Shown: positions 1-7,723 of the stretch, piece after piece | Layout of the letters: every line of letters begins with the position of its first letter | Numbering within the stretch: position 1 is the first letter of the stretch | DNA from: Candidatus Stygibacter frigidus | GTDB lineage: Bacteria > Cloacimonadota > Cloacimonadia > Cloacimonadales > TCS61 | Assembly (NCBI GenBank): GCA_030765325.1 | Contig: JAVCCT010000352.1 | Location: forward strand, 1 to 8,771 | Reading direction: 5' to 3' | Length of the DNA stretch: 8,771 nucleotides | Notes under the pieces: model-generated | Database searches by the model: none | The model's input: only the letters and a program-made list of their open reading frames with translations | Told to the model about the DNA's origin: nothing | Made by a program: the position numbers and the translations under genes

Positions 1-90
1 TCTAAAATCAAGTTCAATCACAAATCCTTATTTTGGCAAGAGAAAAAATAAAAATAGGAGATAAATTATTTAAATGTAAAACTTTACATT
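1..90. other. Left-edge non-coding stretch
   Basis: This AT-rich stretch lies beyond the 3' end of the ankyrin-repeat gene. I see no start codon with a ribosome binding site and no coding continuation. The only structure is the short inverted repeat at 72-91, listed separately. The downstream neighbour of the ankyrin gene is outside the window. Confidence 0.5.
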
Positions 91-91
91 T
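72..91 (-). terminator. Weak AT-rich inverted repeat at the end of the ankyrin gene
   Basis: AAATGTAAA (72-80) and TTTACATTT (83-91) are perfect reverse complements separated by two bases. The repeat touches the stop codon of the minus-strand gene. Reading the minus strand, the following sequence is AT-rich but does not begin with a clean U-run, and the stem has only one G-C pair per arm. It may be a weak terminator or mRNA 3' end. Chance in AT-rich DNA is also possible. Confidence 0.25.
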
Positions 92-1146
92 TAATTGCAT
101 TTTATGAGGTCAGGTGTTCTGAAGTTAGGTTCAGCACCATTTTCCAGGAATATTTTTACGAATTCCAGGCTATCCTGCTGAATCGCAAAATAAAAACCTG
201 AAGTACCATAATCATTAAACTGGTTTACATCGATTTGTTTAACCAGATATAAAAGGGTCTCAACATTGCCATTCCAGTGAATATTGATCAGTAGATTAGA
301 GCCGGCATTATTTAGTTTCTGAATGTCACCGCCATGCTCCTGAATTAATTTGAGGGTGGTCAGGTCTCCAGTCGCCAGAAAAACAGGGGTTTCACCTTCA
401 TTATTGGTTTTATTAACGTCAGCACCTGCTGCTATCAGATATTCCACGCAGTCACTTTGACCTCTCATGGCAGCCCAGAAAATGGGTGTTCTGCCCTGAT
501 CATCTTCCTTTTCAATATCTGCTCCCTGTTCGATCAGATATTTCACAATATCCAAATGACCGTGCGTGCAGGCGGAGACAAGGGGAGTGACTCCGGAAAC
601 AGTAGTAGTATCTATAACAGCATTGCTTTCAATCATTTGCTTAACCAGAGGCAAATCACCATTTATCACAGCAAAAAATAACCCAGGCAATCCATTCATC
701 TTAGTAATATTAGGATCTGCACCCTGCTCTAGGAGATAACTGGCAATTTCAGATTGATTTCTTACAAGGGCAAAGCAAAGAGCTGTGTTGTCATTATCAT
801 CTTTGCGGTCGATTTCTGCTCCATGTTCCACCAGATATTGGGTGATTTCCATAAATCCCAGGGCAGCGGCGTTTATGAGAGGATGGCTGCCTTCACGATC
901 TCCGGAATGAACATCAGCATCTAAACCGATCAGGAGTTTTGTCATGTCCAGATTGCCAGCGCAAACGGCATAATTTAAGGGGCTAAGGACATTCTCGTTC
1001 TTTTCTTCCAGGAGGTCAGGTTGGGAAGTTACTTCTCTTTTGATGCCTTCCATATCGCTATCATCAATCATTGTGTGGATGATAGTGGCAGGCAGAACAG
1101 CAAAAAGGCAGAGGATCATCAGACATAGCAGGGTAATTTTAGACAT
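91..1146 (-). CDS. Exported ankyrin-repeat protein
   Basis: This 351-residue protein is built almost wholly of ankyrin repeats. Residues 1-21 look like a signal peptide or N-terminal anchor: MSK, then a Leu/Ile/Cys/Met-rich hydrophobic run ending near LPA. I see no convincing lipobox. From about residue 22 there are roughly nine to ten units of 31-34 residues. The clearest lie in the middle, with TPL or TPIF starts, G-H-L-D-I-V-K-Y-L helices and E-Q-G-A-D-I or A-A-G-A-D-V-N turns. The outer units are more divergent. Ankyrin repeats bind other proteins, so a periplasmic or surface binding role is inferred; partner and function are unknown. The start is supported by AAGGAA (1152-1157, minus strand) five bases before the ATG. 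The gene is transcribed divergently from the efflux operon and shares only the intergenic region with it, so a functional link is not shown. No enzymatic domain is visible. Confidence 0.9.
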   Translation of the reverse strand: MSKITLLCLMILCLFAVLPATIIHTMIDDSDMEGIKREVTSQPDLLEEKNENVLSPLNYAVCAGNLDMTKLLIGLDADVHSGDREGSHPLINAAALGFMEITQYLVEHGAEIDRKDDNDNTALCFALVRNQSEIASYLLEQGADPNITKMNGLPGLFFAVINGDLPLVKQMIESNAVIDTTTVSGVTPLVSACTHGHLDIVKYLIEQGADIEKEDDQGRTPIFWAAMRGQSDCVEYLIAAGADVNKTNNEGETPVFLATGDLTTLKLIQEHGGDIQKLNNAGSNLLINIHWNGNVETLLYLVKQIDVNQFNDYGTSGFYFAIQQDSLEFVKIFLENGAEPNFRTPDLIKCN

Positions 1147-1208
1147 AACAATTCCTTTTTTTTATTTCCCCCGAAATGTGTTAATATGTGAATATAGTTA
1201 GAAAAGCT

Positions 1209-1214
1209 TGTCAA
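1209..1214 (-). promoter_or_regulatory. Possible -35 box of the ankyrin gene
   Basis: The minus strand reads TTGACA here, about 60 bases before the ATG. No -10 sits at the ideal 17-bp spacing. TATATT begins 12 bases downstream and CATATT 20 bases downstream. The hexamer is a perfect match but the promoter as a whole is unproven. Confidence 0.25.
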
Positions 1215-1239
1215 TGAAAAAATGTTCTAAGATTAAAAA

Positions 1240-1284
1240 TGGACGGAATGGACAGGATGGACTTGATGGACGAAGTGGACAATG
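1240..1284. repeat. Five-unit TGGAC tandem repeat, 9-bp period
   Basis: TGGAC occurs at 1240, 1249, 1258, 1267 and 1276, exactly every nine bases. The four spacer bases vary (GGAA, AGGA, TTGA, GAAG, and AATG after the last copy). The tract lies in the non-coding region between the divergent ankyrin and tetR genes. The constant pentamer with degenerate spacers is unlike a slipped simple repeat. It may be a decaying minisatellite, a genome-wide interspersed element, or a multi-site protein-binding tract. Confidence 0.7.
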
Positions 1285-1369
1285 TACTGATCGTCAGGAT
1301 TCTTGTTCGGGGTACAGGCAAAAATTCAGCTTAGTTGGTGGGATTTTAATTACAATTTAAAAAAAGTTC

Positions 1370-1375
1370 TTGACA
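1370..1375 (+). promoter_or_regulatory. Candidate -35 box of the tetR-efflux operon
   Basis: TTGACA is a perfect sigma-70-type -35 hexamer about 75 bases upstream of the tetR start, preceded by an A-rich run. It shares its last base with the first palindromic site. A matching -10 is not clear: 17 bp downstream reads GAAATG, and the better TAAGAT (1412-1417) is too far away. Promoter activity in this region is likely, but its exact architecture is uncertain. Confidence 0.4.
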
Positions 1376-1432
1376 TGAGTGGCAGTCATAAAGAAATGAG
1401 TCCAACTCATATAAGATATGAGTGAGAGTCAG
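1375..1432. promoter_or_regulatory. Three tandem palindromic operator-like sites before tetR
   Basis: Three 15-bp sites share the form ATGAGT-N3-A(C/G)TCA(T/G). They are ATGAGT-GGC-AGTCAT (1375-1389), ATGAGT-CCA-ACTCAT (1396-1410, a perfect palindrome) and ATGAGT-GAG-AGTCAG (1418-1432). Their centres are 21 and 22 bp apart, about two DNA helical turns, so bound dimers would sit on the same face. The array begins at the TTGACA box and ends just before the tetR ribosome binding site. TetR-family dimers bind palindromes of this size and commonly repress their own operon, so these are the likely sites for the adjacent regulator. Binding is inferred. Confidence 0.65.
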
Positions 1433-1440
1433 AAAAGGAG
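1433..1440 (+). promoter_or_regulatory. Ribosome binding site that decides the tetR start
   Basis: AAAAGGAG ends ten bases before the ATG at 1451. The in-frame ATG at 1418 has no comparable purine motif upstream and lies inside the third operator-like site. The site therefore favours 1451 as the start. Confidence 0.7.
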
Positions 1441-1450
1441 TTGTGATTTT

Positions 1451-2053
1451 ATGCCAAAAATCATTGAGAATGTGCGAGAGCTGATAGTTGAGAAGGCTTA
1501 TGAGCTTTTTATCAAAGAAGGTTATGACCATGTGAAGACGAGTCGGATCGCTAAGGAATGTAATATTGCAGCGGGTACGCTATTCAATTATTTTCCTACT
1601 AAATGGGATTTACTTTTGGAAATAATGATGAAAGTGAGTAAGAGGAATTATGAAGATTTTGTGGAAAAGCTGAAAGAGCCCAACAGCAGCTATGAACTGG
1701 TGAATCATTTAGTCGAAAATTTATATTATGTGATTGACCGTTTAGGCAAATTAAGCATGGATTTTTTTTCATTTATGATATCGCAGGATGGTTGTGATGA
1801 ATCTAAAAAGACAGAGGAGCAGAAAAGAGATGAGGCAAAAGCGCTTGAACTATTAAAGCACAGCTTTCCTCAACTCAAGGATGCTTCAGATGAAGTAGTG
1901 TGGATGGCAACCAGAAGTTTTCAAGCCATGGTGATAACCACATATTGCCGTAATCATGAGATATTGCAGCAGAGGAAAGAATTCGTGTGCAATTCTTTTT
2001 TGGCAATACTTGATGATATAGAAAAAAAAAGTGAGAATCAGGAGGTTATGTGA
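1451..2053 (+). CDS. TetR/AcrR-family transcriptional regulator of the efflux operon
   Basis: This is a 200-residue TetR-family repressor, normal family length. Residues about 8-55 form the N-terminal three-helix DNA-binding domain. The family pattern is clear: A16-Y-E-L-F20, G24-Y, then T30-S-R-I-A-K-E-C-N-I-A-A-G-T-L-F-N-Y-F48 and K51. The rest is a variable helical domain for dimerisation and ligand binding; nothing in it identifies the ligand. I chose ATG 1451 because it has a Shine-Dalgarno sequence at proper distance and begins just before the first helix. Starting at 1418 would add 11 residues that do not fit the family. It is the first gene of a regulator-tolC-adaptor-pump operon, and its stop overlaps the next start, so repressor and pump are coupled. 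It probably represses itself and the pump through the three palindromes upstream, released when a toxic compound binds (inferred). Confidence 0.93.
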   Translation: MPKIIENVRELIVEKAYELFIKEGYDHVKTSRIAKECNIAAGTLFNYFPTKWDLLLEIMMKVSKRNYEDFVEKLKEPNSSYELVNHLVENLYYVIDRLGKLSMDFFSFMISQDGCDESKKTEEQKRDEAKALELLKHSFPQLKDASDEVVWMATRSFQAMVITTYCRNHEILQQRKEFVCNSFLAILDDIEKKSENQEVM

Positions 2054-3372
2054 AAGCACAATATTGCAAACTGATACTGTTAATATTATTCATTTCAGGA
2101 ATATTGTATGGCTCAGAAGTTAATGTGATAGAATTGAGCTGGAATGATGTAGCGGATTTTGCCCGATATGATAATCTTAGTCTTAAGATGACAGAATATG
2201 ATTATAAAACCGCTGATGCAGAAGTAAAGAAAGCGTGGGGCAGTTTTTTACCATCATTGGATTATCAGTGGTTATGGAGTGATGATGAAATGACCCAAGC
2301 CCAGATGTTCGTACCCGTAGATAATATGTTCATACACAGTTTGAATTTGAGTTATCCATTATTTACTGGTGGGGCGCGCTATGCGAATCTGAGGATGCAG
2401 CAGCATCTTAAAAGATCACTGGCAGCGGAATTGAAGGGAGCGGAATCAGATGTAGTGCTACAGAGCCTGCAGGCATATTATGGCGTGATCCTGGCAGGTA
2501 GTCTGGTGGGAGTATATCAAGAGGCAATGGAACTTGCTGAGCGCAATTTAAGGCAGGTAGAGAGTCTTAAAGAAGCAGGGACGGCGACAGAATTGTCAGT
2601 GATGCAGGCTCGGACCCGTTATTTTGAGACCATACCGCAATTGGCGAGTGCGCGTAATCAGCAGAAGCTGGCGGAAAATCAATTAAAGATGTTATTAAAT
2701 ATTGCTCTTGAAGATAGTATATTAATCACAGAAACAATGACGGAGCAGGAATTTATGGGGCAATATGCTAAGACCGATTTAGATGAATATAAGCTGCTGG
2801 CGCGAGAAAACCGGGTAGAACTTGAGCAGATAAAAAGCCAGAGCAAAGCAATAGGACAGCAGAAATTACTTGCCAGCAGTCAATTCATGCCTCAGGTAGT
2901 ACTCACAGCAAGCAGAAGTTTTTATGCCTATAATGATAACTGGTGGATCAGTGCAGATGAATTTGCAGTCTATAACAGTGTGGGACTGGTAGTGCAGATG
3001 CCTTTATTTAGTGGAGGCTGCCGCTGGTATGATTTTAAACAGGCTGATTATGCTCAAAAGAAGATGGCATTAGCAGTGGATCTTACCACTGATCAGATAG
3101 AGCTGGAAGCTCAGCAGGCATATTACAATTATGCGGATGCGAGGGATAATCTGAAGAGTCAGGAAGAAGCATTGACGACATCAGAGGAGAGTTTGCGATT
3201 AGCCAATCTATATTATGAGGAAGGAATGGTGACCCAGACAGAAGTGCTTAATGCCCAAATGAGTTATACTCAGAATAAAGTGGCATTAACCAGTGGGATA
3301 TATAATTACAATACCAGTCAGTTATCATTACTAAAAGCGATAGGTGATCTGGCAAGTATCTGGAATAAATAA
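2050..3372 (+). CDS. TolC-like outer membrane efflux protein (OEP family)
   Basis: This 440-residue outer-membrane factor is the exit duct of a tripartite pump. Residues 1-21 are a signal peptide (Lys near the start, Leu/Ile-rich core, likely cut after ILYG). I see no lipobox, so it is probably not acylated. The mature part shows the internal duplication typical of OEP proteins. PLFTGG (103-108) is matched by PLFSGG (318-323), and GTATELSVMQA (177-187) by VTQTEVLNAQ (394-403), both about 215 residues apart. Long Ala/Gln/Glu-rich helices between them fit the periplasmic coiled-coil barrel. The start is GTG at 2050, giving a four-base GTGA overlap with the tetR stop. AGGAGG (2040-2045) lies only four bases upstream, so translation is probably coupled. 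An ATG at 2048 is in another frame. It likely pairs with the adaptor and pump downstream. Confidence 0.95.
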   Translation: MKAQYCKLILLILFISGILYGSEVNVIELSWNDVADFARYDNLSLKMTEYDYKTADAEVKKAWGSFLPSLDYQWLWSDDEMTQAQMFVPVDNMFIHSLNLSYPLFTGGARYANLRMQQHLKRSLAAELKGAESDVVLQSLQAYYGVILAGSLVGVYQEAMELAERNLRQVESLKEAGTATELSVMQARTRYFETIPQLASARNQQKLAENQLKMLLNIALEDSILITETMTEQEFMGQYAKTDLDEYKLLARENRVELEQIKSQSKAIGQQKLLASSQFMPQVVLTASRSFYAYNDNWWISADEFAVYNSVGLVVQMPLFSGGCRWYDFKQADYAQKKMALAVDLTTDQIELEAQQAYYNYADARDNLKSQEEALTTSEESLRLANLYYEEGMVTQTEVLNAQMSYTQNKVALTSGIYNYNTSQLSLLKAIGDLASIWNK

Positions 3373-3387
3373 AGCGAGGATAAAGTA

Positions 3388-4491
3388 ATGAGAAGAATAG
3401 TATTATTGAGCATAGCGCTAATATTGATATTATTAACCGGTTGTAATAAAGATAATAATGAGGAAGCTAAGAAAGCAATACCAGTGATGGTTTATGAAAC
3501 TCATCCAGAGGGAATTACCAGTTATATTAAGTTAAATGGCGGGTTGGAAGCCATCACCGATCTGAATTTATATGCTATGAGTTCAGAAAAGATCAAAGCC
3601 ATTCATGTGAAAGAGGGTGATCATGTGAACAAGGGTGAATTACTGGTAGAGCAGGAAAGTGAAATAGCACAGGAAGGTGTGAGACTGGGACTTGCAGGAG
3701 TGAATTCTGCCAGAGCACAGCTTGATCTGGTGAATAATGATCATAAGCGGATGAAGAGACTGCTTGCTGAGAAGGCAATATCACAACAGCAATATGATCA
3801 GGTGGAAATGCAGAAAAGTGCAGCAGAGGCTGGTTTGGAGCTGGCAGAAGCGCAATTGCAGCAGGCAAGGCAGCAATTAAATTATACCAAGATATTTGCT
3901 CCAGCGAATGGGGAAGTGGCAATCATTAACTATCGTATGGGAGATATGGTCCCAGCTGGTGTACCTGTAATCAAGCTGATAAATGATCAAAGTATGATAG
4001 CAACTCTGCAGGCAGTGGAAGTGGATATCAGTAAAATATATATCGGACAGGATGTAGTTGCCCATTTCGCAGCATTTGATAATGAAGAATTCCCGGGTAA
4101 GGTGATAACGATTGATAAGGCACTGGATCCTATGACGCGTACACTTGAAGTGGAAGTATTATTTGATAATAGCGCTGGAAAGATGAAATCAGGACTATTT
4201 GGGGAATTTATGTTTATTACTGATAAACGAGAACAAGTAATCGTACTCTCAGATGCGGCAATTATGAGCAGAACCAGGCTGAAGATAGATAATAATGGCA
4301 GACAGATAGCCGAGAAAGAATATTATGTGTTTATTACCGATGCCGGTAAAGCCGTGATGAAGAAGATCACAACTGGAATTCATTCCAAAGGCAGAATAGA
4401 GATAAACTCTGGATTGGAAATGGGAGAACAGGTGATCGTGGTAGGACAAAACATAGTTAAAGATGGTGATGAGATCAGATTAACTGATTAA
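3388..4491 (+). CDS. RND efflux periplasmic adaptor (membrane fusion protein), lipoprotein
   Basis: This 367-residue membrane-fusion protein bridges pump and outer-membrane channel. The N-terminus has a lipoprotein signal, with lipobox L16-T-G-C19. The following residues are K-D-N-N rather than an Asp at +2, so the anchor membrane cannot be firmly called, though the inner membrane is usual. A lipoyl-like half with the typical V-K-E-G-D-H-V-N-K-G-E-L-L pattern lies near residues 73-85. Next comes an alpha-helical hairpin at about 95-168, rich in Ala, Gln, Glu and Leu, with the turn around E-K-A-I-S-Q-Q-Q-Y (128-136). The second lipoyl half follows (A-P-A-N-G-E-V), then a beta-barrel domain (about 205-280) and a membrane-proximal domain ending in G-D-E-I-R-L. 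The start has GAGGA seven bases upstream and follows the tolC-like stop by 15 bp. Confidence 0.96.
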   Translation: MRRIVLLSIALILILLTGCNKDNNEEAKKAIPVMVYETHPEGITSYIKLNGGLEAITDLNLYAMSSEKIKAIHVKEGDHVNKGELLVEQESEIAQEGVRLGLAGVNSARAQLDLVNNDHKRMKRLLAEKAISQQQYDQVEMQKSAAEAGLELAEAQLQQARQQLNYTKIFAPANGEVAIINYRMGDMVPAGVPVIKLINDQSMIATLQAVEVDISKIYIGQDVVAHFAAFDNEEFPGKVITIDKALDPMTRTLEVEVLFDNSAGKMKSGLFGEFMFITDKREQVIVLSDAAIMSRTRLKIDNNGRQIAEKEYYVFITDAGKAVMKKITTGIHSKGRIEINSGLEMGEQVIVVGQNIVKDGDEIRLTD

Positions 4492-4504
4492 TATTGGAGA
4501 AATA

Positions 4505-7500
4505 ATGAATTTAATAAATTTATCAATAAAACGAATCGTGCTGGTTTCAATGGTTTATATATTGATCGTGGGATTTGGCGGATTTGCTTTGACGCAATTA
4601 AAACTGGATTTATATCCAAACATAGATTTTCCGATAGTGGCAGTGATCACTACATATTCGGGAGCGGGACCAGAGGATATAGAGAATCTGGTATCACGTC
4701 CCATAGAGGAAGCGGTAGTAAGCACGCAAAACGTGAAAAATGTGACCTCCCAATCATCGGAAGGAGCATCCATCGTAATGCTGGAATTCAATTGGGGAAC
4801 TGATATGGATCAGGCAGATACTGATGTGCGAAATAATATAGATTTTGTGCGAGATTATCTGCCGGAAGATGTTTCTGATCCGCTGGTTTTTAAGTTTGAT
4901 CCATCCATGATGCCCATAATGTTCATCTCGCTTACCAATGAAAATATGGGGCTTGCCGAACTGCGTGAATTATCAGTAGATAGGATAGAAGCGCTATTGG
5001 AGCGCGTGAAAGGCGTGGCAGCAGTGAGTACCATGGGGGGACTTGAAAGGCAGATAAACGTAAATCTTGATCCAGTCATGATGTCCGCCATGGGCGTGAG
5101 TTCTCAGCAGGTAGTGGGAGCCATAGGTTCTCAATCAGGTTTAATGCCGGCTGGTAATATAGATACATCGACAAAGAGCTATAATATCAGGGTATATTCA
5201 GAATACCGCAGTCTTGAGCAGATCAGGGATGTAGTGGTGAGTTATGCAGGTGGAAGGGCTGTTAAGGTGGGAGATGTAGCCACCGTGGAAGATGGCTTTA
5301 AAGAATTGAAAAGCAACGTGAGAGTGGATGGGACAAAGGGAGTGACCCTAATTGTGCAGAAGCAATCTGATGCCAATACAGTGCAGGCATGTAATGCAGT
5401 GGCAGATGAACTGAACAGGATCAAAGATGTATTACCCTTAGGAACGAGTTTTGGGATAATGTTTGACCAGAGTGAATTCATCGAAAACTCGATCAAGAAT
5501 TTATCAATGACGGGGATACTGGCATTTTTGATATGTTGTGTGGTTATCTACGTATTTTTGAGGAATATACGTGGCAGTGCGATAATGGCAATTTCGATGC
5601 CAGTATCAGTGATATTCACCTTCGCAGTATTATATGTAAATGGTCTTACCTTGAATATCATCTCCATGGCAGGACTTGCTCTGGCGATAGGAATGCTGGT
5701 GGATAATTCAGTGGTAGTATTGGAGAATATATATCGACATCGAGAAGAAGGATATTCCAAAGTGGAAGCAGCCAGCAGGGGAGCACATGAAGTTACAAAT
5801 GCCATAGTGGCATCAACAATAACGACGATATTTGTATTTGTACCGGTATTATTTGTGCCGGGCATAACAGGTCAGATATTTGGAGATATGGTTATCACTA
5901 TAACCTGTTCGCTGGCAGTATCACTGGTGGTGGCACTTACATTAGTACCCATGCTTTCATCACGTTTGATCAGGACACAGGCACAAGAGGATGCCAGGAA
6001 GCAGAGTCAAGTGGTGAAATCCTTGAATAAATTTTTTAACTGGTTGGAAACAAATTATGCTAAAGTGCTGCACTGGGCGATCAATAATAAGCGAAAAGTA
6101 CTTGTGACAGTATTTTTGCTATTCATAGGTTCATTGGCATTGATTCCGGTAATCGGTGGAGAATTTATGCCAGAGACGGATCAGGGGCATATCCAGGTCT
6201 ATGTGGAAGCAAGACGGGGAACACCTTATGAGGAGATGGAACAATTGGCATTAGAGGTTGAGACGGCTATGCGGGATGCAGCTCCAGAGATAGAATCATC
6301 ATATTTAAGATTTGGTTCACAGGAAGGCTTGATGGCATTTGATTCCACACCGAATAACATGGAAATACATTTGAAATTGAAAGATGCAAGTAAAAGAGAG
6401 CGAAGTCAGAAGGAAATCGAAGCAACGATCAGAGAGAATTTTGATAAAATTTCCGGAATCACTTATCGGATAACCCAGGGTGGAATGATGGGCAATGAGA
6501 AGGCGATAGAGGTGAAACTGATCGGAAATGATCTTACCAAGGGCGAAGAGCTGGCAGATCAGATTTTTCAGAAAATGCAGAAAGTGAAGGGATTTGTAGA
6601 TATTGAAAAAAGTATTAAAGAACAATCCCCTCAACTGGAAGTAAATCTCAGGCAAAATGTGATGAATGAATATGGACTATCTGCGATGCAAGTAGCGAGT
6701 ATTATATCATATTCAATCCAGGGAGTGACTGCACAGCGATATCGTGAAGAAGGAGATGAATATAATATTTTTGTTCGGCTTGATAAGCGCTATCGGAATG
6801 ATCGGGAGGCATTGGACCAATTGATGATCCCGACAATGAGTGGGGCTAATATTCCATTACGTCAATTGGGTACAATTGAAGAAACAATATCTCCACCCAC
6901 AATCAGCAGAGAGAATCAGGAGCGATTTGTGAGCGTAAACTGCAATCTGGACAGGAAACTGGATTTGAACAAAGCAACGGGGTATATAAATGAAATATTA
7001 AAGGATACACCGATCTCAGATGAATTTACCGTATTGATCGGCGGACAGGCAGAGGATCAGAGGGAATCAAATTTCTGGCTGCTGATAGCTTTTGCCGTGG
7101 CAATATTACTGGTATATATGGTGATGGCATCTCAATTTGAATCGCTTATAGATCCATTTATAATCTTCTTCACGATCCCACTTTCACTGATAGGAGTGTT
7201 TTTGATACTTTTCCTGACAGGAACCAAGCTTAGTATAATGTCACTTGTGGGAGTAGTGATGCTGGTGGGAATAGCAGTTAATAATGGAATCGTTCTGGTG
7301 GATTACATCAACCAGCTGCGGGAGCGAGGACTGGGAGTGTTTGAAGCGGTGGAACAGGCTGGTAAGGCAAGAATGCGACCAGTGCTGATGACCGCATTTA
7401 CGACAATTTTCGGGATGATACCGCTGGCGCTTGAGATTGGTTCTGGAGCAGAAATGTGGGCTCCCCTGGCACGCTCTGTGATCGGAGGACTTTTCACCAC

Positions 7501-7600
7501 GACAATTCTAACACTGGTAGTGATACCAGTAATATATATAGTTGTGGAATATCTGGGCAGCAAAAAGACCCGAAAACGAGTGCAGGAGATAAAGGGATAA
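4505..7600 (+). CDS. RND efflux transporter, AcrB/HAE-1-like inner membrane pump
   Basis: This 1031-residue pump is near the usual 1030-1050 residue length. It shows the RND layout: TM1 at about 8-30, a large periplasmic loop, TM2-TM6 at about 333-485, TM7 at about 530-550, a second large loop, then TM8-TM12 at about 857-1017. It exports substrates from the inner membrane or periplasm through adaptor and channel, driven by protons. TM4 reads G-M-L-V-D-N-S-V-V-V-L-E-N. D400 matches AcrB D407, but the AcrB D408 position is N401. TM10 reads G-I-A-V-N-N-G-I-V-L-V-D, so the AcrB K940 position is N926, with D933 nearby. R956 and T963 match AcrB R971 and T978. GGAG six bases before the ATG and a 13-bp gap to the adaptor gene make it the last gene of the operon, followed by a terminator. 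The full set of TM segments argues for drug- or solute-efflux (HAE) type. The substrate is unknown. Confidence 0.96.
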   Translation: MNLINLSIKRIVLVSMVYILIVGFGGFALTQLKLDLYPNIDFPIVAVITTYSGAGPEDIENLVSRPIEEAVVSTQNVKNVTSQSSEGASIVMLEFNWGTDMDQADTDVRNNIDFVRDYLPEDVSDPLVFKFDPSMMPIMFISLTNENMGLAELRELSVDRIEALLERVKGVAAVSTMGGLERQINVNLDPVMMSAMGVSSQQVVGAIGSQSGLMPAGNIDTSTKSYNIRVYSEYRSLEQIRDVVVSYAGGRAVKVGDVATVEDGFKELKSNVRVDGTKGVTLIVQKQSDANTVQACNAVADELNRIKDVLPLGTSFGIMFDQSEFIENSIKNLSMTGILAFLICCVVIYVFLRNIRGSAIMAISMPVSVIFTFAVLYVNGLTLNIISMAGLALAIGMLVDNSVVVLENIYRHREEGYSKVEAASRGAHEVTNAIVASTITTIFVFVPVLFVPGITGQIFGDMVITITCSLAVSLVVALTLVPMLSSRLIRTQAQEDARKQSQVVKSLNKFFNWLETNYAKVLHWAINNKRKVLVTVFLLFIGSLALIPVIGGEFMPETDQGHIQVYVEARRGTPYEEMEQLALEVETAMRDAAPEIESSYLRFGSQEGLMAFDSTPNNMEIHLKLKDASKRERSQKEIEATIRENFDKISGITYRITQGGMMGNEKAIEVKLIGNDLTKGEELADQIFQKMQKVKGFVDIEKSIKEQSPQLEVNLRQNVMNEYGLSAMQVASIISYSIQGVTAQRYREEGDEYNIFVRLDKRYRNDREALDQLMIPTMSGANIPLRQLGTIEETISPPTISRENQERFVSVNCNLDRKLDLNKATGYINEILKDTPISDEFTVLIGGQAEDQRESNFWLLIAFAVAILLVYMVMASQFESLIDPFIIFFTIPLSLIGVFLILFLTGTKLSIMSLVGVVMLVGIAVNNGIVLVDYINQLRERGLGVFEAVEQAGKARMRPVLMTAFTTIFGMIPLALEIGSGAEMWAPLARSVIGGLFTTTILTLVVIPVIYIVVEYLGSKKTRKRVQEIKG

Positions 7601-7606
7601 ATATAC

Positions 7607-7636
7607 ATTGGGCTGCAAAAAAAGCAGCCCAATTTT
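7607..7636 (+). terminator. Intrinsic terminator of the efflux operon
   Basis: ATTGGGCTGC (7607-7616) pairs perfectly with GCAGCCCAAT (7624-7633) around a seven-A loop. The stem ends in a run of Ts (7633-7636), followed by AATTA. It begins six bases after the pump stop codon. The strong GC core makes it a convincing rho-independent terminator, separating the operon from rpmF. A-rich bases on one side and T-rich on the other could also allow some function on the minus strand. Confidence 0.9.
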
Positions 7637-7693
7637 AATTATCAAAAAATGATGTGAAATCCTGTGTGTAAAAAGGGTTTAAGATTTATCTGC

Positions 7694-7723
7694 TTGACAT
7701 TAGGTTGGGCAGGAAATTATTTG
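7694..7723 (+). promoter_or_regulatory. Candidate rpmF-plsX promoter
   Basis: TTGACA (7694-7699) is a perfect -35 match. TATTTG (7718-7723) is a weak -10 at 18-bp spacing. The site lies after the efflux terminator and about 55 bases before the rpmF start, where a promoter is required if the terminator is efficient. Confidence 0.45.

Noticed and set aside
457..681. Plus-strand open frame opposite the ankyrin gene
   Set aside because: It is antisense to a well-supported ankyrin-repeat gene, has low-complexity composition and no recognisable domain.
1239..1334. Small plus-strand ORF of 31 codons running through the TGGAC tract (repeating Met-Asp-X)
   Set aside because: It has no ribosome binding site, its composition follows from the 9-bp repeat, and its second half resembles nothing. 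It is best explained as an open frame created by the repeat.
1418..1450. Upstream in-frame ATG as the tetR start, adding 11 residues
   Set aside because: There is no Shine-Dalgarno sequence before it, it lies within the third operator-like site, and the shorter form starts just before the first TetR helix with AAAAGGAG well placed.
7303..7632. Minus-strand open frame opposite the end of the RND pump gene
   Set aside because: It is antisense to conserved transmembrane coding sequence, crosses the terminator hairpin and has no family features. Other antisense frames inside the efflux genes were rejected for the same reason.
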